A DNA stretch of 25,426 nt from JASLBX01 sp036374175 (GCA_036374175.1 DASUUH010000106.1:1-25426); one strand, 5' to 3'; counted from the stretch's first letter, positions 6,934 to 14,708 are shown. The notes: generated by a model from the letters alone, not told the origin. Made by a program: numbers and translations.

Positions 6934-6964
6934 ACTATACAGCAGCACTGAACTGTCGTATAGA
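6934..6964. promoter_or_regulatory. Divergent promoters with inverted-repeat operator (LysR/EamA)
   Basis: CTATACAGCAG (6935-6945) and CTGTCGTATAG (6953-6963) form an 11-bp inverted repeat (9 of 11 pairs) with a 7-nt spacer. The outer ends supply -10 elements in both directions: TATAGT on the minus strand (6939-6934), seven bases before the LysR ATG, and TATAGA on the plus strand (6959-6964), ~45 nt before the EamA start. A LysR dimer bound here would cover both promoters. Confidence 0.5.
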
Positions 6965-7009
6965 AACATTCGCTTGTGCTCACGTGTCTTGGGCCCGCAC
7001 GATGAGGCC

Positions 7010-7909
7010 ATGACCCCGACTCTTCTCACCGGACCGGCAGGTCAGCGATCTAGCCAGCAGCTTGCGACGGTTGCTGCACTCATCACCGTGGTCCTGTGGG
7101 CCTCTGCCTTCGTGGCAATCCGGGCGGCCGCCGACGATTACTCGCCCGGCGCCCTCGCGTTCGGTCGGCTGGCAGTCGGTGCTGTGGGCCTCGGCGTCAT
7201 CGCGATGCGTTATAACCGGCCACGGCCGCGGGGCAAGGCCCTGCGGCTCATCGTTGCGTACGGAGTGGCGTGGTTTGCCGGTTACACGGTTGTGCTCAAC
7301 CAGGCCGAACATCATCTCGATGCCGGCACCGCAGCCATGTTGGTCAACGTGGCGCCCATTCTTGTCGCGGTGTTCGCCGGGCTGCTGCTTGGCGAAGGAT
7401 TCCCGCGAACTCTGATCATTGGAGTGTCGATCGCCTTCGTGGGAGTCATCGTGATCACTGTGGGCGGTCCTGGTGGCGCGCTGGTCGGCAGCGGAGTCGG
7501 CATTGCGCTGGCATTGCTGGCCGCCGTGTTGTACGCCATCGGCGCCCTGCTACAGAAGATCACTCTGCGCACGGTGGACGCGGTTTCGGCCACCTTCTGG
7601 GGATGCCTCATTGGCGCCATCGTGCTCGTCCCGTTTGCACCCCAGTTCGTCACCGAGACCGTGGCCGCGTCGCCGAGCGCGCTTGCGGTGGTGATTTACC
7701 TAGGGATCTTTCCGACCGCCATCGCATTCAGCACCTGGGCCTACGCACTCGCGCGAACGAATGCCGGCCCGATGACCGCGACCACACTCGCGGTTCCCGC
7801 CATCGCGGTCGTGCTGTCGTGGATGTTGCTCGGAGAGGTGCCGACGGTCATGGCCATGGCCGGCGGTCTGCTGTGCATTCTCGGTGTCGCCATCACCCGT
7901 CGCCGCTGA
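7010..7909 (+). CDS. EamA-family (DMT superfamily) membrane transporter
   Basis: This 299-aa inner-membrane protein has ten predicted helices arranged as two EamA repeats. Repeat 1 starts at VAALITVVLWASAFVAIRAA and ends near IAFVGVIVITVGGPGG; repeat 2 starts at GIALALLAAVLYAIGALLQK and ends with GGLLCILGVAITRRR. The family exports amino acids, metabolites or drugs. ATG 7010 is chosen (GAGG just upstream) over an upstream in-frame start that would cross the divergent promoter. It is transcribed away from a LysR regulator, the classic regulator-exporter arrangement. The cyclase gene starts 52 nt downstream. The substrate is unknown. Confidence 0.92.
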   Translation: MTPTLLTGPAGQRSSQQLATVAALITVVLWASAFVAIRAAADDYSPGALAFGRLAVGAVGLGVIAMRYNRPRPRGKALRLIVAYGVAWFAGYTVVLNQAEHHLDAGTAAMLVNVAPILVAVFAGLLLGEGFPRTLIIGVSIAFVGVIVITVGGPGGALVGSGVGIALALLAAVLYAIGALLQKITLRTVDAVSATFWGCLIGAIVLVPFAPQFVTETVAASPSALAVVIYLGIFPTAIAFSTWAYALARTNAGPMTATTLAVPAIAVVLSWMLLGEVPTVMAMAGGLLCILGVAITRRR

Positions 7910-7949
7910 CCGGCGAGCGATTTGATCACGCCGTTCGCCAGCACTGCCC

Positions 7950-7961
7950 TAGTGTTTGCGC
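7950..7961 (+). promoter_or_regulatory. Possible -10 element for a leaderless cyclase message
   Basis: TAGTGT (7950-7955) fits TANNNT and ends six bases before ATG 7962, which has no Shine-Dalgarno sequence. This would start transcription at or next to the initiation codon. A weak TTGATC lies at 7922-7927, further than the ideal -35 distance. Read-through from the EamA gene is an alternative. Confidence 0.35.
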
Positions 7962-8723
7962 ATGACACTTCTATCCGAGCTGGTCGACGCAATCGCCCAG
8001 CGTCGGGTCGAGATCGTCGACCTGACCGCACCGCTGTCCGCGGAGACGCCGATCCTCGCGCTGCCCGACCAGTTCGGGCAGACCGCTACCTTCAGCCTGT
8101 CCGAGATCAGCCATTACGACGATCGCGGGCCGGCCTGGTACTGGAACAACTTCACCACTGGCGAGCACACCGGGACACACTTCGACGCGCCGATCCATTG
8201 GGTGACCGGACAGGACGGCAACGATGTGTCCCAGGTGCCGGTGAGCCGCCTGGTTGCCCCGGCGGTCGTGCTCGACTTCACCGCTCAGGCCGAAGCCGAC
8301 CCGGACTTCCTGCTGGAGGTCGCCCACATCAAGGACTGGGAGCAGCGCTATGGTCCGCTGCCCGCCGGCGGGTGGCTGCTGTACCGCACCGGCTGGGATG
8401 CCCGCTCGGGCGACCCCGCAGCGTTCGCCAACGAGGGCCGCACGCCGGGCATCTCGGTCGAGTGTGCAAAGTGGCTGGCCGAGGAGGCGCCTGTCATTGG
8501 TGTCGGGGTAGAAACTGTTGGCACCGACGCCGGCGCAGCCCATTCGTTCGACCTGCCGTTCCCGTGTCACACGATGTTGCTGGGCAACGACAAGTACGGC
8601 CTCACGCAGTTGCAGAACCTCCGGGCGCTCCCGCCGACCGGCTCGGTTGTGATTGCCGCACCGCTGCCGATCGTGGGCGGGTCCGGCAGCCCGGTACGGG
8701 TCCTCGCGCTCGTGGAACGCTGA
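7962..8723 (+). CDS. Cyclase family metal-dependent hydrolase (kynurenine formamidase / isatin hydrolase-like)
   Basis: This 253-aa enzyme of the PF04199 cyclase fold hydrolyses cyclic or linear amides using a divalent metal. The diagnostic motif HTGTHFDAPIHW (about residues 68-79) supplies metal ligands (HxGTHxD), and a later GVETVGTDAGAAH segment and PFPCHTMLLGND complete the family pattern. It starts VDLTAPLSAETPI, as in the family. ATG 7962 is chosen over TTG 7956. The stop overlaps the start of the ThDP enzyme (TGATG at 8721-8725), so the two products are translationally coupled and probably act in consecutive steps. Candidate reactions are hydrolysis of N-formylkynurenine, isatin or a similar ring; the sequence does not decide. 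Confidence 0.9.
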   Translation: MTLLSELVDAIAQRRVEIVDLTAPLSAETPILALPDQFGQTATFSLSEISHYDDRGPAWYWNNFTTGEHTGTHFDAPIHWVTGQDGNDVSQVPVSRLVAPAVVLDFTAQAEADPDFLLEVAHIKDWEQRYGPLPAGGWLLYRTGWDARSGDPAAFANEGRTPGISVECAKWLAEEAPVIGVGVETVGTDAGAAHSFDLPFPCHTMLLGNDKYGLTQLQNLRALPPTGSVVIAAPLPIVGGSGSPVRVLALVER

Positions 8724-10384
8724 TGCTCGTCGCTCAGGCGGTCGGCCGGGCGCTCGGCGAGCTTGGTGTCCGGGCCGCCTTCGGGGTGGTCGGCTCGGGC
8801 AACTTCCACACCACAAACGCGCTGGTCGCCGCCGGTGTGCGGTTCGTCGCAGCGGCGCACGAGGGCGGCGCTGCGACCATGGCCGACGCGTACGCGCGCA
8901 TCAGCGGTGCGCCGACCGTGCTCTCGGTCCACCAGGGACCAGGCGTGACCAACGCAATGACCGGGATTACCGAAGCCGCCAAGAGCCGGACTCCGCTTCT
9001 TGTGCTGGCGCCCGAGGCGACGGCGGCGCGATCCAACTTCTATATCGACCTGGCCGGCTTCGCCGGCGCGGTGGGCGCCGGGTTCCGGCGGGTCCGAGCA
9101 GCGCACGTGTACCAGGACGTCGCGGAGGCCTTCCGCGCGACGACCCGCGGGGCGGGCGGAACGGTCGTCCTGGGTCTTCCGCTGGACGTGCAGGCCGCGC
9201 CGGCTCCGCAGCCGATGGCCTCAAGTCATGAGCATCCTTCCGGTGCCGAACCGGCTCCGATCCGGCCAGAGCCACCGGCGGAGCAGGTGCGAGACCTGGC
9301 CGACCTGCTTCGCCGCAGCCGCCGGCCGGTATTCATTGCCGGCAGGGGCGCGACCAGGTCGCCTGATCGCACTCGTGCGGCGCTCATCGACCTGGCCGAG
9401 CGAAGCGGCGCGCTGCTGGGAGTGTCCGCCGCGGCGAAGGGGTTGTTCGCCGGCGACCCGTGGTACCTCGACGTATCCGGCGGGTTCGCGTCCCCGCTCA
9501 CGGCGGAACTGATCTCACGGTCTGATCTCGTGGTGGCGTGGGGCAGCACGCTGAACATGTGGACCACGCGGCACGGGCGGCTGATCGGACCGGACACCTC
9601 GGTGGTTCAGGTGGACCTGGAGGCATCGGCGCTCGGCGCAAACCGTCCGATCGACGTGGGTGTCGTCGGCGACATCGTCATGGTCGCGGATGCGGTGGTG
9701 GCTGAGTTGGGGCACTGGCGGTCGGGCGGGTGGCGTTCGCCGGAGCTGGCCGACCGCATCGCCGCCGAAGTGCGCTGGCGAGACGTGCCCTACGGGGACG
9801 ACTCCGGGGACGGACGGATCGATCCGCGGACGCTCAGTATCGAGCTGGACGACCTGCTACCGCCGGAGCGCACGGTCGCGGTCGACTCGGGCAACTTCAT
9901 GGGTTACCCCTCGATGTATTTGTCCGTGCCGGACCAAGCCGGGTTCTGCTTTACCCAAGCGTTTCAGTCCATCGGACTAGGCCTGGCCAGCGGCATTGGG
10001 GCGGCACTGGCCCGGCCGGACCGGCTCCCGGTAGCGGCGCTCGGCGACGGCGGGTTCTTGATGTCCGTGGCCGAGTTGGCCACCGCCGTCCGGCTAGGAC
10101 TGCCGTTGGTGGTGGTGGTCTACAACGACGCGGCTTACGGAGCCGAAGTTCACCACTTCGGTCCGGACGGCCATCCGCTCGAAACCGTCACCTTCCCGGA
10201 TACCGATCTGGCTGCCATCGGTCGCGGCTTCGGCGCAGCCGGCGTGACCGTCCGCTCGGCGGCCGATTTGGCGACGGTCGCCGATTGGATTGCCGGACCG
10301 CGCGAGCGCCCGCTCGTCGTGGACGCCAAGGTCACCTCGGCTGGTGGCGCCTGGTGGCTCGAAGAGGCGTTCCGCGGACACTAA
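8723..10384 (+). CDS. Thiamine-diphosphate-dependent enzyme (acetolactate synthase / benzoylformate decarboxylase-like)
   Basis: This 553-aa protein has the three-domain architecture of ThDP 2-keto-acid enzymes. The N-terminal PYR domain has the cofactor-activating glutamate in AAHEGGAATMADAYAR (E47) and VHQGPGVTN. The central domain contains RPVFIAGRGA. The C-terminal PP domain has the ThDP/Mg motif from GDGGF (~441) to N467 in VVVYNDAAYGAE. The ATG overlaps the cyclase stop by one base. Members decarboxylate or carboligate 2-keto acids, or cleave cyclic diketones. Pairing with a ring-opening hydrolase suggests it acts on the keto-acid product. No ALS small subunit is nearby, which argues against branched-chain amino acid synthesis. 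A longer open frame runs upstream, but it overlaps the cyclase gene and is not coding. Confidence 0.92.
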   Translation: MLVAQAVGRALGELGVRAAFGVVGSGNFHTTNALVAAGVRFVAAAHEGGAATMADAYARISGAPTVLSVHQGPGVTNAMTGITEAAKSRTPLLVLAPEATAARSNFYIDLAGFAGAVGAGFRRVRAAHVYQDVAEAFRATTRGAGGTVVLGLPLDVQAAPAPQPMASSHEHPSGAEPAPIRPEPPAEQVRDLADLLRRSRRPVFIAGRGATRSPDRTRAALIDLAERSGALLGVSAAAKGLFAGDPWYLDVSGGFASPLTAELISRSDLVVAWGSTLNMWTTRHGRLIGPDTSVVQVDLEASALGANRPIDVGVVGDIVMVADAVVAELGHWRSGGWRSPELADRIAAEVRWRDVPYGDDSGDGRIDPRTLSIELDDLLPPERTVAVDSGNFMGYPSMYLSVPDQAGFCFTQAFQSIGLGLASGIGAALARPDRLPVAALGDGGFLMSVAELATAVRLGLPLVVVVYNDAAYGAEVHHFGPDGHPLETVTFPDTDLAAIGRGFGAAGVTVRSAADLATVADWIAGPRERPLVVDAKVTSAGGAWWLEEAFRGH

Positions 10385-10511
10385 TGCGCAAAGACCTCTC
10401 TGGTGAGGGCAGAGGGCCCTACCGTGGCGACTGTCGTGCGCTCACGATGCTCCTAGGAGAGCTGCCGCTACAGAATGTCGACAGCCCGCCTCGCAGCAGG
10501 AGGTGGGATTC

Positions 10512-10844
10512 ATGGAGTGGGATCTTGGATTCTTGGGCGTGAGCTTGCTAGCTGCCATGTCGCTCGGCTTCGGTGTCATCGCCCAATTGGTAGCAGGACG
10601 ACGGACAACGGCCTGGCTGTGGCTCATCGCCGCGATGACGTACTTCGTCAGCGGTCTTTTCATCAGCGAGGTTTGGTTCGGTTGGGCGACAGAAGAGGAA
10701 CTGCAGCCCAACATCGACGGTCTGTCCTTCGACGAGGTGCTGTTGATCGGCCTGATTCCGGGAATCGCTGCCGTTTTCATCACGCGGTACGTGATTCAGA
10801 GGCGGCGACGCCGGTCTGTCGATAGGACTTACGCCTCAATGTGA
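10512..10844 (+). CDS. Small integral membrane protein (110 aa), function unknown
   Basis: ATG 10512 is preceded by a perfect AGGAGG (10498-10503) at eight bases. Three hydrophobic segments are visible: LGVSLLAAMSLGFGVIAQLV, WLWLIAAMTYFVSGLFISEV and VLLIGLIPGIAAVFITRYVI. An acidic loop (TEEELQPNIDG) lies between the second and third, and the C-terminal tail is very basic (RRRRRS), presumably cytoplasmic. No known family is recognised. It stands 127 nt after the ThDP gene with its own ribosome site and converges on the glycosyltransferase gene with only 10 nt between the stops. Confidence 0.8.
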   Translation: MEWDLGFLGVSLLAAMSLGFGVIAQLVAGRRTTAWLWLIAAMTYFVSGLFISEVWFGWATEEELQPNIDGLSFDEVLLIGLIPGIAAVFITRYVIQRRRRRSVDRTYASM

Positions 10845-10854
10845 ACCACTGGCG

Positions 10855-12156
10855 TCAGGCCACCCGGCCGTCGTCGGACACCACGTGCGGGCCAAGCCGG
10901 CGCGTGGCCAGCCCCACCAGCTCATTCACGCCGGTGCCGGCAGCCTCGGTTTCCGCGATGGTCGCGGCGAGCCGTTGTGCGGCCGTGGTGAAGGCCGGAT
11001 CCCGGAGGACCTGTTCGATGCGAGTGCCGATCTTGGCGGCATTGCTGCGTGCGGACAGCCGCACTCCGGCGCCATGCCACGCGACACGGGCTGCGATGTC
11101 GCCCTGATCCCGCCCCATCGGTAGGCAAACCAGCGGTAGTCCGTGACGGAGAGCCGCCATCACCGTCCCGTGTCCCGCATGTGTCACGACCGCAGCCGCA
11201 TGCGGCAGGACGGAGGCGTGTGGCACGAACCGGGCAACATGCACGTTCGGCGGTACCTGGCCACCAGGAACCTGAACCGGCCCGGCCGTGATCAACGCCC
11301 GTACGGGCAGTTGGCCAACCGCCTCGACGGTGTTCCGTACGAGGGTTTCCTGTCCTTGATACGTGGTGCTGAGGCTGACGACGACGAGTGGGCGGGTGTC
11401 ACCGGCCGGCCACGGCGCTTCCCAGGGGGCCGTCTCGTCCACCGGCTCCAGGTGAGGACCGACGTAGCGCACGTTCGCCGGCAGACGGGCCGGAAAGTCG
11501 AACGAGCCGCTGGTCAGCACGAGGATCCGGGGAACTGCGTTGAGCATGTCTTCGAAGCTGCTCGGCCGCAGCCCGAGGCGATCGCGTACCTCGTTGAGCC
11601 GGGTCGTCAGCGGGTTCAGCCACACGCGCTGGAATGCCACCGCTCCCAATTTGTCCCGGGCCGATCCCAGCCGGCCCGAACGAGGTGACCAGCCATTGCC
11701 GAACGGCGGCAGCCCTGGCGCCGGGAACGGATAGATGGTGTGCACGAGCATCGCAGCCGGAATGTCTGCCTTCTCGGCCGCGAACAGCGCCCCCAGCAGC
11801 ATGAAGTCGAACACCACCGTGTCCGCGGGGTCTCGCTCGAGGATCGCAAGGATGTCTTTCGCGACCGGCTCGGCGAAGTCGCCCAGCAGGCGATCGCGTT
11901 GTGCCTTCGCCGCTGCGATCGGCGACCGCAGCTCGAAGTCACGGATGACGCTTCGGGCGGGGTCGGACTCGTCGTGCTCAGGCGTGTTCCGGTACGGCTC
12001 GAACTCGAGCCCGGCCGCCTCGATCCGCTGTTGTAGGGCGGCTGGCGCCAGCACTCTGACCCGGTTCCCCGCGACGGCGAGCTGCCGGGCGAGCCCCAGT
12101 TGTGGTGGGACGTTTCCGCCCCCAGCCCAGAGCGCTAACAAGAATGTGCTTGTCAT
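10855..12156 (-). CDS. MGT-type glycosyltransferase (GT1 family, UDP-sugar dependent)
   Basis: This 433-aa glycosyltransferase has a GT-B fold. The N-terminal acceptor domain begins FLLALWAGGGNVPPQLGLARQL; the C-terminal nucleotide-sugar domain carries THAGHGTVMAALRHGLPLV and CLPMGRDQGDIA, the HxGxGT...P...DQ signature of macrolide/antibiotic glycosyltransferases. Such enzymes glycosylate small hydrophobic acceptors, often to inactivate toxic macrolides or finish a natural product. ATG 12156 has AGGGGGG six bases upstream, and the ATGA overlap with the TetR stop shows coupling to that repressor gene. A TetR-glycosyltransferase pair is typical of an inducible resistance or detoxification device. 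A role in the neighbouring lipid operon is possible but not shown. Confidence 0.92.
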   Translation of the reverse strand: MTSTFLLALWAGGGNVPPQLGLARQLAVAGNRVRVLAPAALQQRIEAAGLEFEPYRNTPEHDESDPARSVIRDFELRSPIAAAKAQRDRLLGDFAEPVAKDILAILERDPADTVVFDFMLLGALFAAEKADIPAAMLVHTIYPFPAPGLPPFGNGWSPRSGRLGSARDKLGAVAFQRVWLNPLTTRLNEVRDRLGLRPSSFEDMLNAVPRILVLTSGSFDFPARLPANVRYVGPHLEPVDETAPWEAPWPAGDTRPLVVVSLSTTYQGQETLVRNTVEAVGQLPVRALITAGPVQVPGGQVPPNVHVARFVPHASVLPHAAAVVTHAGHGTVMAALRHGLPLVCLPMGRDQGDIAARVAWHGAGVRLSARSNAAKIGTRIEQVLRDPAFTTAAQRLAATIAETEAAGTGVNELVGLATRRLGPHVVSDDGRVA

Positions 12157-12767
12157 TGTGTGCCCCCCTGTTTGATCACGGACTCGATCATTTCGATGAG
12201 CGCCGTCCTGGTCTCGCCGCGATCCAGGCCGAGGTCGAGATGCAGCAGCTTCCAGGTGTAGACGTCGGTGAGCGCGATGAGCTGGGCCCGCAGGCGGTGC
12301 TGACCGTTGCTGCGCTCGAGGAATGGGGCGAACGTCCGCTCCACCCACGCGTGGTGGAACTCGCGTCCGCGGTTCGCGATTTCTTTCAGCTGGGGTACCC
12401 GATCCTCCTGCGCGAGCAGCCGTAGCGCGGTCGCACCGGTCGTGTCGTAGTGGTCGAGGAGATTGTCGACGGCCGCTGGAATTTCACCTACCGGCGCAGC
12501 CATTCGTTGGCTCCGTACCTGTTGTGACGCGTGCTCCGCCGCAGCGGAGATTAACGCATCCTTGGACCCGAAGCGGCGAAGAACCGTCTGCACGGTGACA
12601 CCGGCGCGGTCGGCGACATCCTCCAGAGTGATCTGGTCATGGAATCGCTCAACGTGCAGGTCGAGCACCGCCCGCAGGATCCGCTCGCCGGTTTCGGCGG
12701 CGGCTGCCGCGCGCGCCTGCATGCGGTACGTGCGCTTGCTCGCCGCGGTTCCGGCGCCGGATTTCAT
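12153..12767 (-). CDS. TetR/AcrR-family transcriptional regulator
   Basis: This 204-aa repressor has an N-terminal helix-turn-helix at residues ~40-75 (ITLEDVADRAGVTVQTVLRR, FGSKDAL) and an all-helical ligand domain. Several in-frame ATGs exist (12785, 12779, 12767). ATG 12767 is chosen because the upstream ones lie inside the palindromic operator and -10 region, and because TAATGT is eight bases upstream, fitting a leaderless message. The stop overlaps the glycosyltransferase start by four bases, so both are made together. It probably represses its own operon until a hydrophobic ligand, perhaps the glycosyltransferase acceptor, binds. Confidence 0.92.
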   Translation of the reverse strand: MKSGAGTAASKRTYRMQARAAAAAETGERILRAVLDLHVERFHDQITLEDVADRAGVTVQTVLRRFGSKDALISAAAEHASQQVRSQRMAAPVGEIPAAVDNLLDHYDTTGATALRLLAQEDRVPQLKEIANRGREFHHAWVERTFAPFLERSNGQHRLRAQLIALTDVYTWKLLHLDLGLDRGETRTALIEMIESVIKQGGTQ

Positions 12768-12775
12768 GTCAGCAG

Positions 12776-12803
12776 ACATTAACATTAATGTGTCAGCCGT
12801 CAA
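12776..12803 (-). promoter_or_regulatory. TetR operon promoter with overlapping operator palindrome
   Basis: On the minus strand TTGACG (12803-12798), a 16-base spacer and TAATGT (12781-12776) form a good housekeeping promoter ending eight bases before ATG 12767. The 16-bp inverted repeat ACATTAACATTAATGT (12776-12791; 7-bp arms, 2-bp centre) covers the -10 and half of the spacer. Dimer binding there would block RNA polymerase. The AT-rich palindrome is striking in this GC-rich DNA. Confidence 0.7.
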
Positions 12804-12849
12804 GCCCCTGAGGCGAGACGTAACCAAGGCCAGACAGTGCCGACGTGCC

Positions 12850-14157
12850 TCAGCGGTGCTGGGCGAATCGCCGAGCGTTGGCCCGACACAGGCGGGCGAC
12901 GCGTTTGGCGACGGCGATGGTCGTGAGGATCGGCGGACCGCCGAGCGATTGCGGGAACAGTGAGCCGTCGGCGACGTACACGTTGTCGGGAAGCCGTTCG
13001 TCATGGAATGTGCTCGCGGTTGCCTCGGTCAGCGGGAGCGTCCCACCTGGGTGGCCCGCGTTGACCGTGCCGCGAAACACACTCGCCGGGTCGGCGCCGA
13101 ACACGGTGAGGATCTCGGTGGCAATGCCGGCCCCTTCGTCGAGCCCGGCCCGATCGGCTGCGGACAGTGTCTTCGTGATCCGGCCGCGAGCTGATACCGA
13201 GCCGGTCGCCTCGTCAGTGAGTTTGATCATGACTCCGACGATGTCGGGAAGCGGATGCCGCCACGCGGGATTGAACAGCGCACTGACCCAGTCGAAGTAC
13301 GGCGACAGAATGAACTGCGGCCGGTGCACCAGGAAGGGCATCGCTATCTCGTTGCACTGCCACGATTCCGGCATATGGGCCGCCACCGTAAGGACCGGGT
13401 CCACGAACAGGTGTGGCTCGCAGGTGATGCCCGAGCGTTCCAAGATCGCGGGTGTCCCGAATCCACCAGCGGCCACCACGACGAGGTCCGCCGGCCGGAA
13501 CCGCGTTCCTAGCGGGCCGCTGACCAGCACGCCGGTCGCACGATCGGACTCGATCACGATCCGGTCCACCCGCGCACCGGTGACGAGATTAGCGCCCTGG
13601 TCGACCGCCTGGTCCAGGAACGCCCGGGTGTCCCACTTGATACCGAACGGGCAGCCGAGGACACAGCGCCCGCAGTGGCGGCACTGGTCCGACGTAGCCA
13701 TCTTTGGCGCTGGCACTGGTCCCAGGCCCATGGCGGCCACGATGTCGAACAAGCGACGGGTCGTCGGGCGCCATTGGGCTTGGTGCCCTGTCGTGATGGG
13801 GACCTCGTCGGCTATCTCCGCGAACTCGGCGTCCAGGTCAATTCCGATGGCGCGCAGGCCGTGGTCCAAGCGCATACCGTTGCCGGTGGCGATCGTGGTG
13901 GTGCCGCCCGTCGTCGCCGCGTTCACCAGCACCATGTCGCGGGTCTTGCGGATCCGGATCGCCGGCATGGCCACCCGAAGCAGTCGTTCATCAACGAGCA
14001 CGCGGGTCCGGCGCAATCGCTCGATCGACGTCCAGTCAATGGTCGCCCTGCGGAAGGGCCGGCCTTGCTCGAGCACACTCACCTGGTACGTGCCTTGCAG
14101 TTCCTTGGCCACGGTCGCGCCGGCGGCGCCGCTGCCCACCACGATCGCCGTCTTCAT
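12850..14157 (-). CDS. GMC-family FAD oxidoreductase with a four-cysteine iron-sulfur-like motif
   Basis: This 435-aa flavoprotein has a Rossmann FAD site at the N-terminus (VVGSGAAGATVAKEL, residues 7-20). The GMC C-terminus has GHPGGTLPL, with the likely catalytic histidine, and VADGSLFPQSLGGPP followed by TTIAVAKRVA. A CxxCxxCxxxCP motif at C159, C162, C165 and C169 looks like a 4Fe-4S ferredoxin site; related cysteine motifs occur in long-chain alcohol oxidase-type GMC proteins. GMC enzymes oxidise alcohols to aldehydes or ketones. ATG 14157 overlaps the stop of the preceding gene by four bases (ATGA), and it is the last gene of the four-gene operon. Oxidation of a fatty alcohol or other lipid hydroxyl is plausible; no substrate can be read directly. 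Confidence 0.85.
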   Translation of the reverse strand: MKTAIVVGSGAAGATVAKELQGTYQVSVLEQGRPFRRATIDWTSIERLRRTRVLVDERLLRVAMPAIRIRKTRDMVLVNAATTGGTTTIATGNGMRLDHGLRAIGIDLDAEFAEIADEVPITTGHQAQWRPTTRRLFDIVAAMGLGPVPAPKMATSDQCRHCGRCVLGCPFGIKWDTRAFLDQAVDQGANLVTGARVDRIVIESDRATGVLVSGPLGTRFRPADLVVVAAGGFGTPAILERSGITCEPHLFVDPVLTVAAHMPESWQCNEIAMPFLVHRPQFILSPYFDWVSALFNPAWRHPLPDIVGVMIKLTDEATGSVSARGRITKTLSAADRAGLDEGAGIATEILTVFGADPASVFRGTVNAGHPGGTLPLTEATASTFHDERLPDNVYVADGSLFPQSLGGPPILTTIAVAKRVARLCRANARRFAQHR

Positions 14158-14708
14158 GCGGTGCTCACCTCCCTTGATCGCAGGTTCGCCAAACAGGCGG
14201 GCGCGCCCTCGGTGATGCGTTGGGTGAAAGTGAGGGTCCGGCCGCCGGTAAGCCCGGCGAACAGCCCCGCGTCGAGCGCAGACATCACCGCACAGACCTC
14301 CGGCCCGTATACCGCGGCGAACGAGCACCGAATCACCACTACCTCGCCGGCGGCAGATCCGCGTAGGTCGATGTCCAATGCCCGGTACACCGCGCGGGCA
14401 GCGGCCATCGCGTCGGCGAGCGTCTTGACGCCCAGCCACCGGCGCAGGCCTCGACCCATCTGATCAGCAGTCCGCCACAGGTCCAGCTGCACGTAGTCGA
14501 GGTCCCCGCAACCGGCGAGGAGCAGCTCTGCCCGCGCAGCTGAAAAGGTGGCGTAGGCCCGGAGCAGTTCGCTACCCGATCTTGGCCGGCCCGACGACGG
14601 CAACCGGGCCCCGAATGCATCGGCGCTGCGGCGTAAGAGGCGGCGCACGACGAACGGGCGAAGCACCGACGGAGGGATCGCCGCGAACGCGCGAAGCCGG
14701 AGATTCAC
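14154..14708 (-). CDS. Uncharacterised 184-aa protein, possibly L-2-amino-thiazoline-4-carboxylate hydrolase/V4R-like
   Basis: The N-terminal third is basic and rich in Arg/Leu (VVRRLLRRSADAFG); the middle is helical (LGVKTLADAMAAARAVYRAL). The C-terminal part follows the pattern CSFAAVYGPEVCAVMSALDAG...FTQRITEGAPACLANL. That spacing of cysteines, an aspartate-glycine and a terminal Gly-x-x-x-Cys resembles the L-2-amino-thiazoline-4-carboxylic acid hydrolase-like and V4R small-molecule-binding families, but I make this match by eye only. There is no signal peptide. The start overlaps the stop of the reductase-ligase fusion and its stop overlaps the GMC start, each by 4 nt, so it is stoichiometrically coupled to both. 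It could be a partner subunit of the GMC enzyme or a hydrolase in the pathway. Confidence 0.75.
   Translation of the reverse strand: MNLRLRAFAAIPPSVLRPFVVRRLLRRSADAFGARLPSSGRPRSGSELLRAYATFSAARAELLLAGCGDLDYVQLDLWRTADQMGRGLRRWLGVKTLADAMAAARAVYRALDIDLRGSAAGEVVVIRCSFAAVYGPEVCAVMSALDAGLFAGLTGGRTLTFTQRITEGAPACLANLRSREVSTA

Noticed and set aside
8565..8591. TGTCACA followed 16 nt later by CGAC, resembling a second ECF41 promoter
   Set aside because: It lies inside the cyclase coding sequence, the -10 is CGAC rather than CGTC, and no gene starts properly behind it.
7922..8722. Upstream extension of the ThDP enzyme frame
   Set aside because: It overlaps the cyclase gene entirely, is Arg/Pro-rich and low quality; the ThDP family N-terminus begins at ATG 8723.
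10450..10459. Perfect 10-bp palindrome CTCCTAGGAG before the 110-aa membrane protein
   Set aside because: Short, with no promoter elements placed around it; it can occur by chance in GC-rich DNA.
12845..14215. 456-codon plus-strand ORF antisense to the GMC oxidoreductase gene
   Set aside because: Ser/Arg/Thr-rich with no motifs; it mirrors a well-supported GMC gene.
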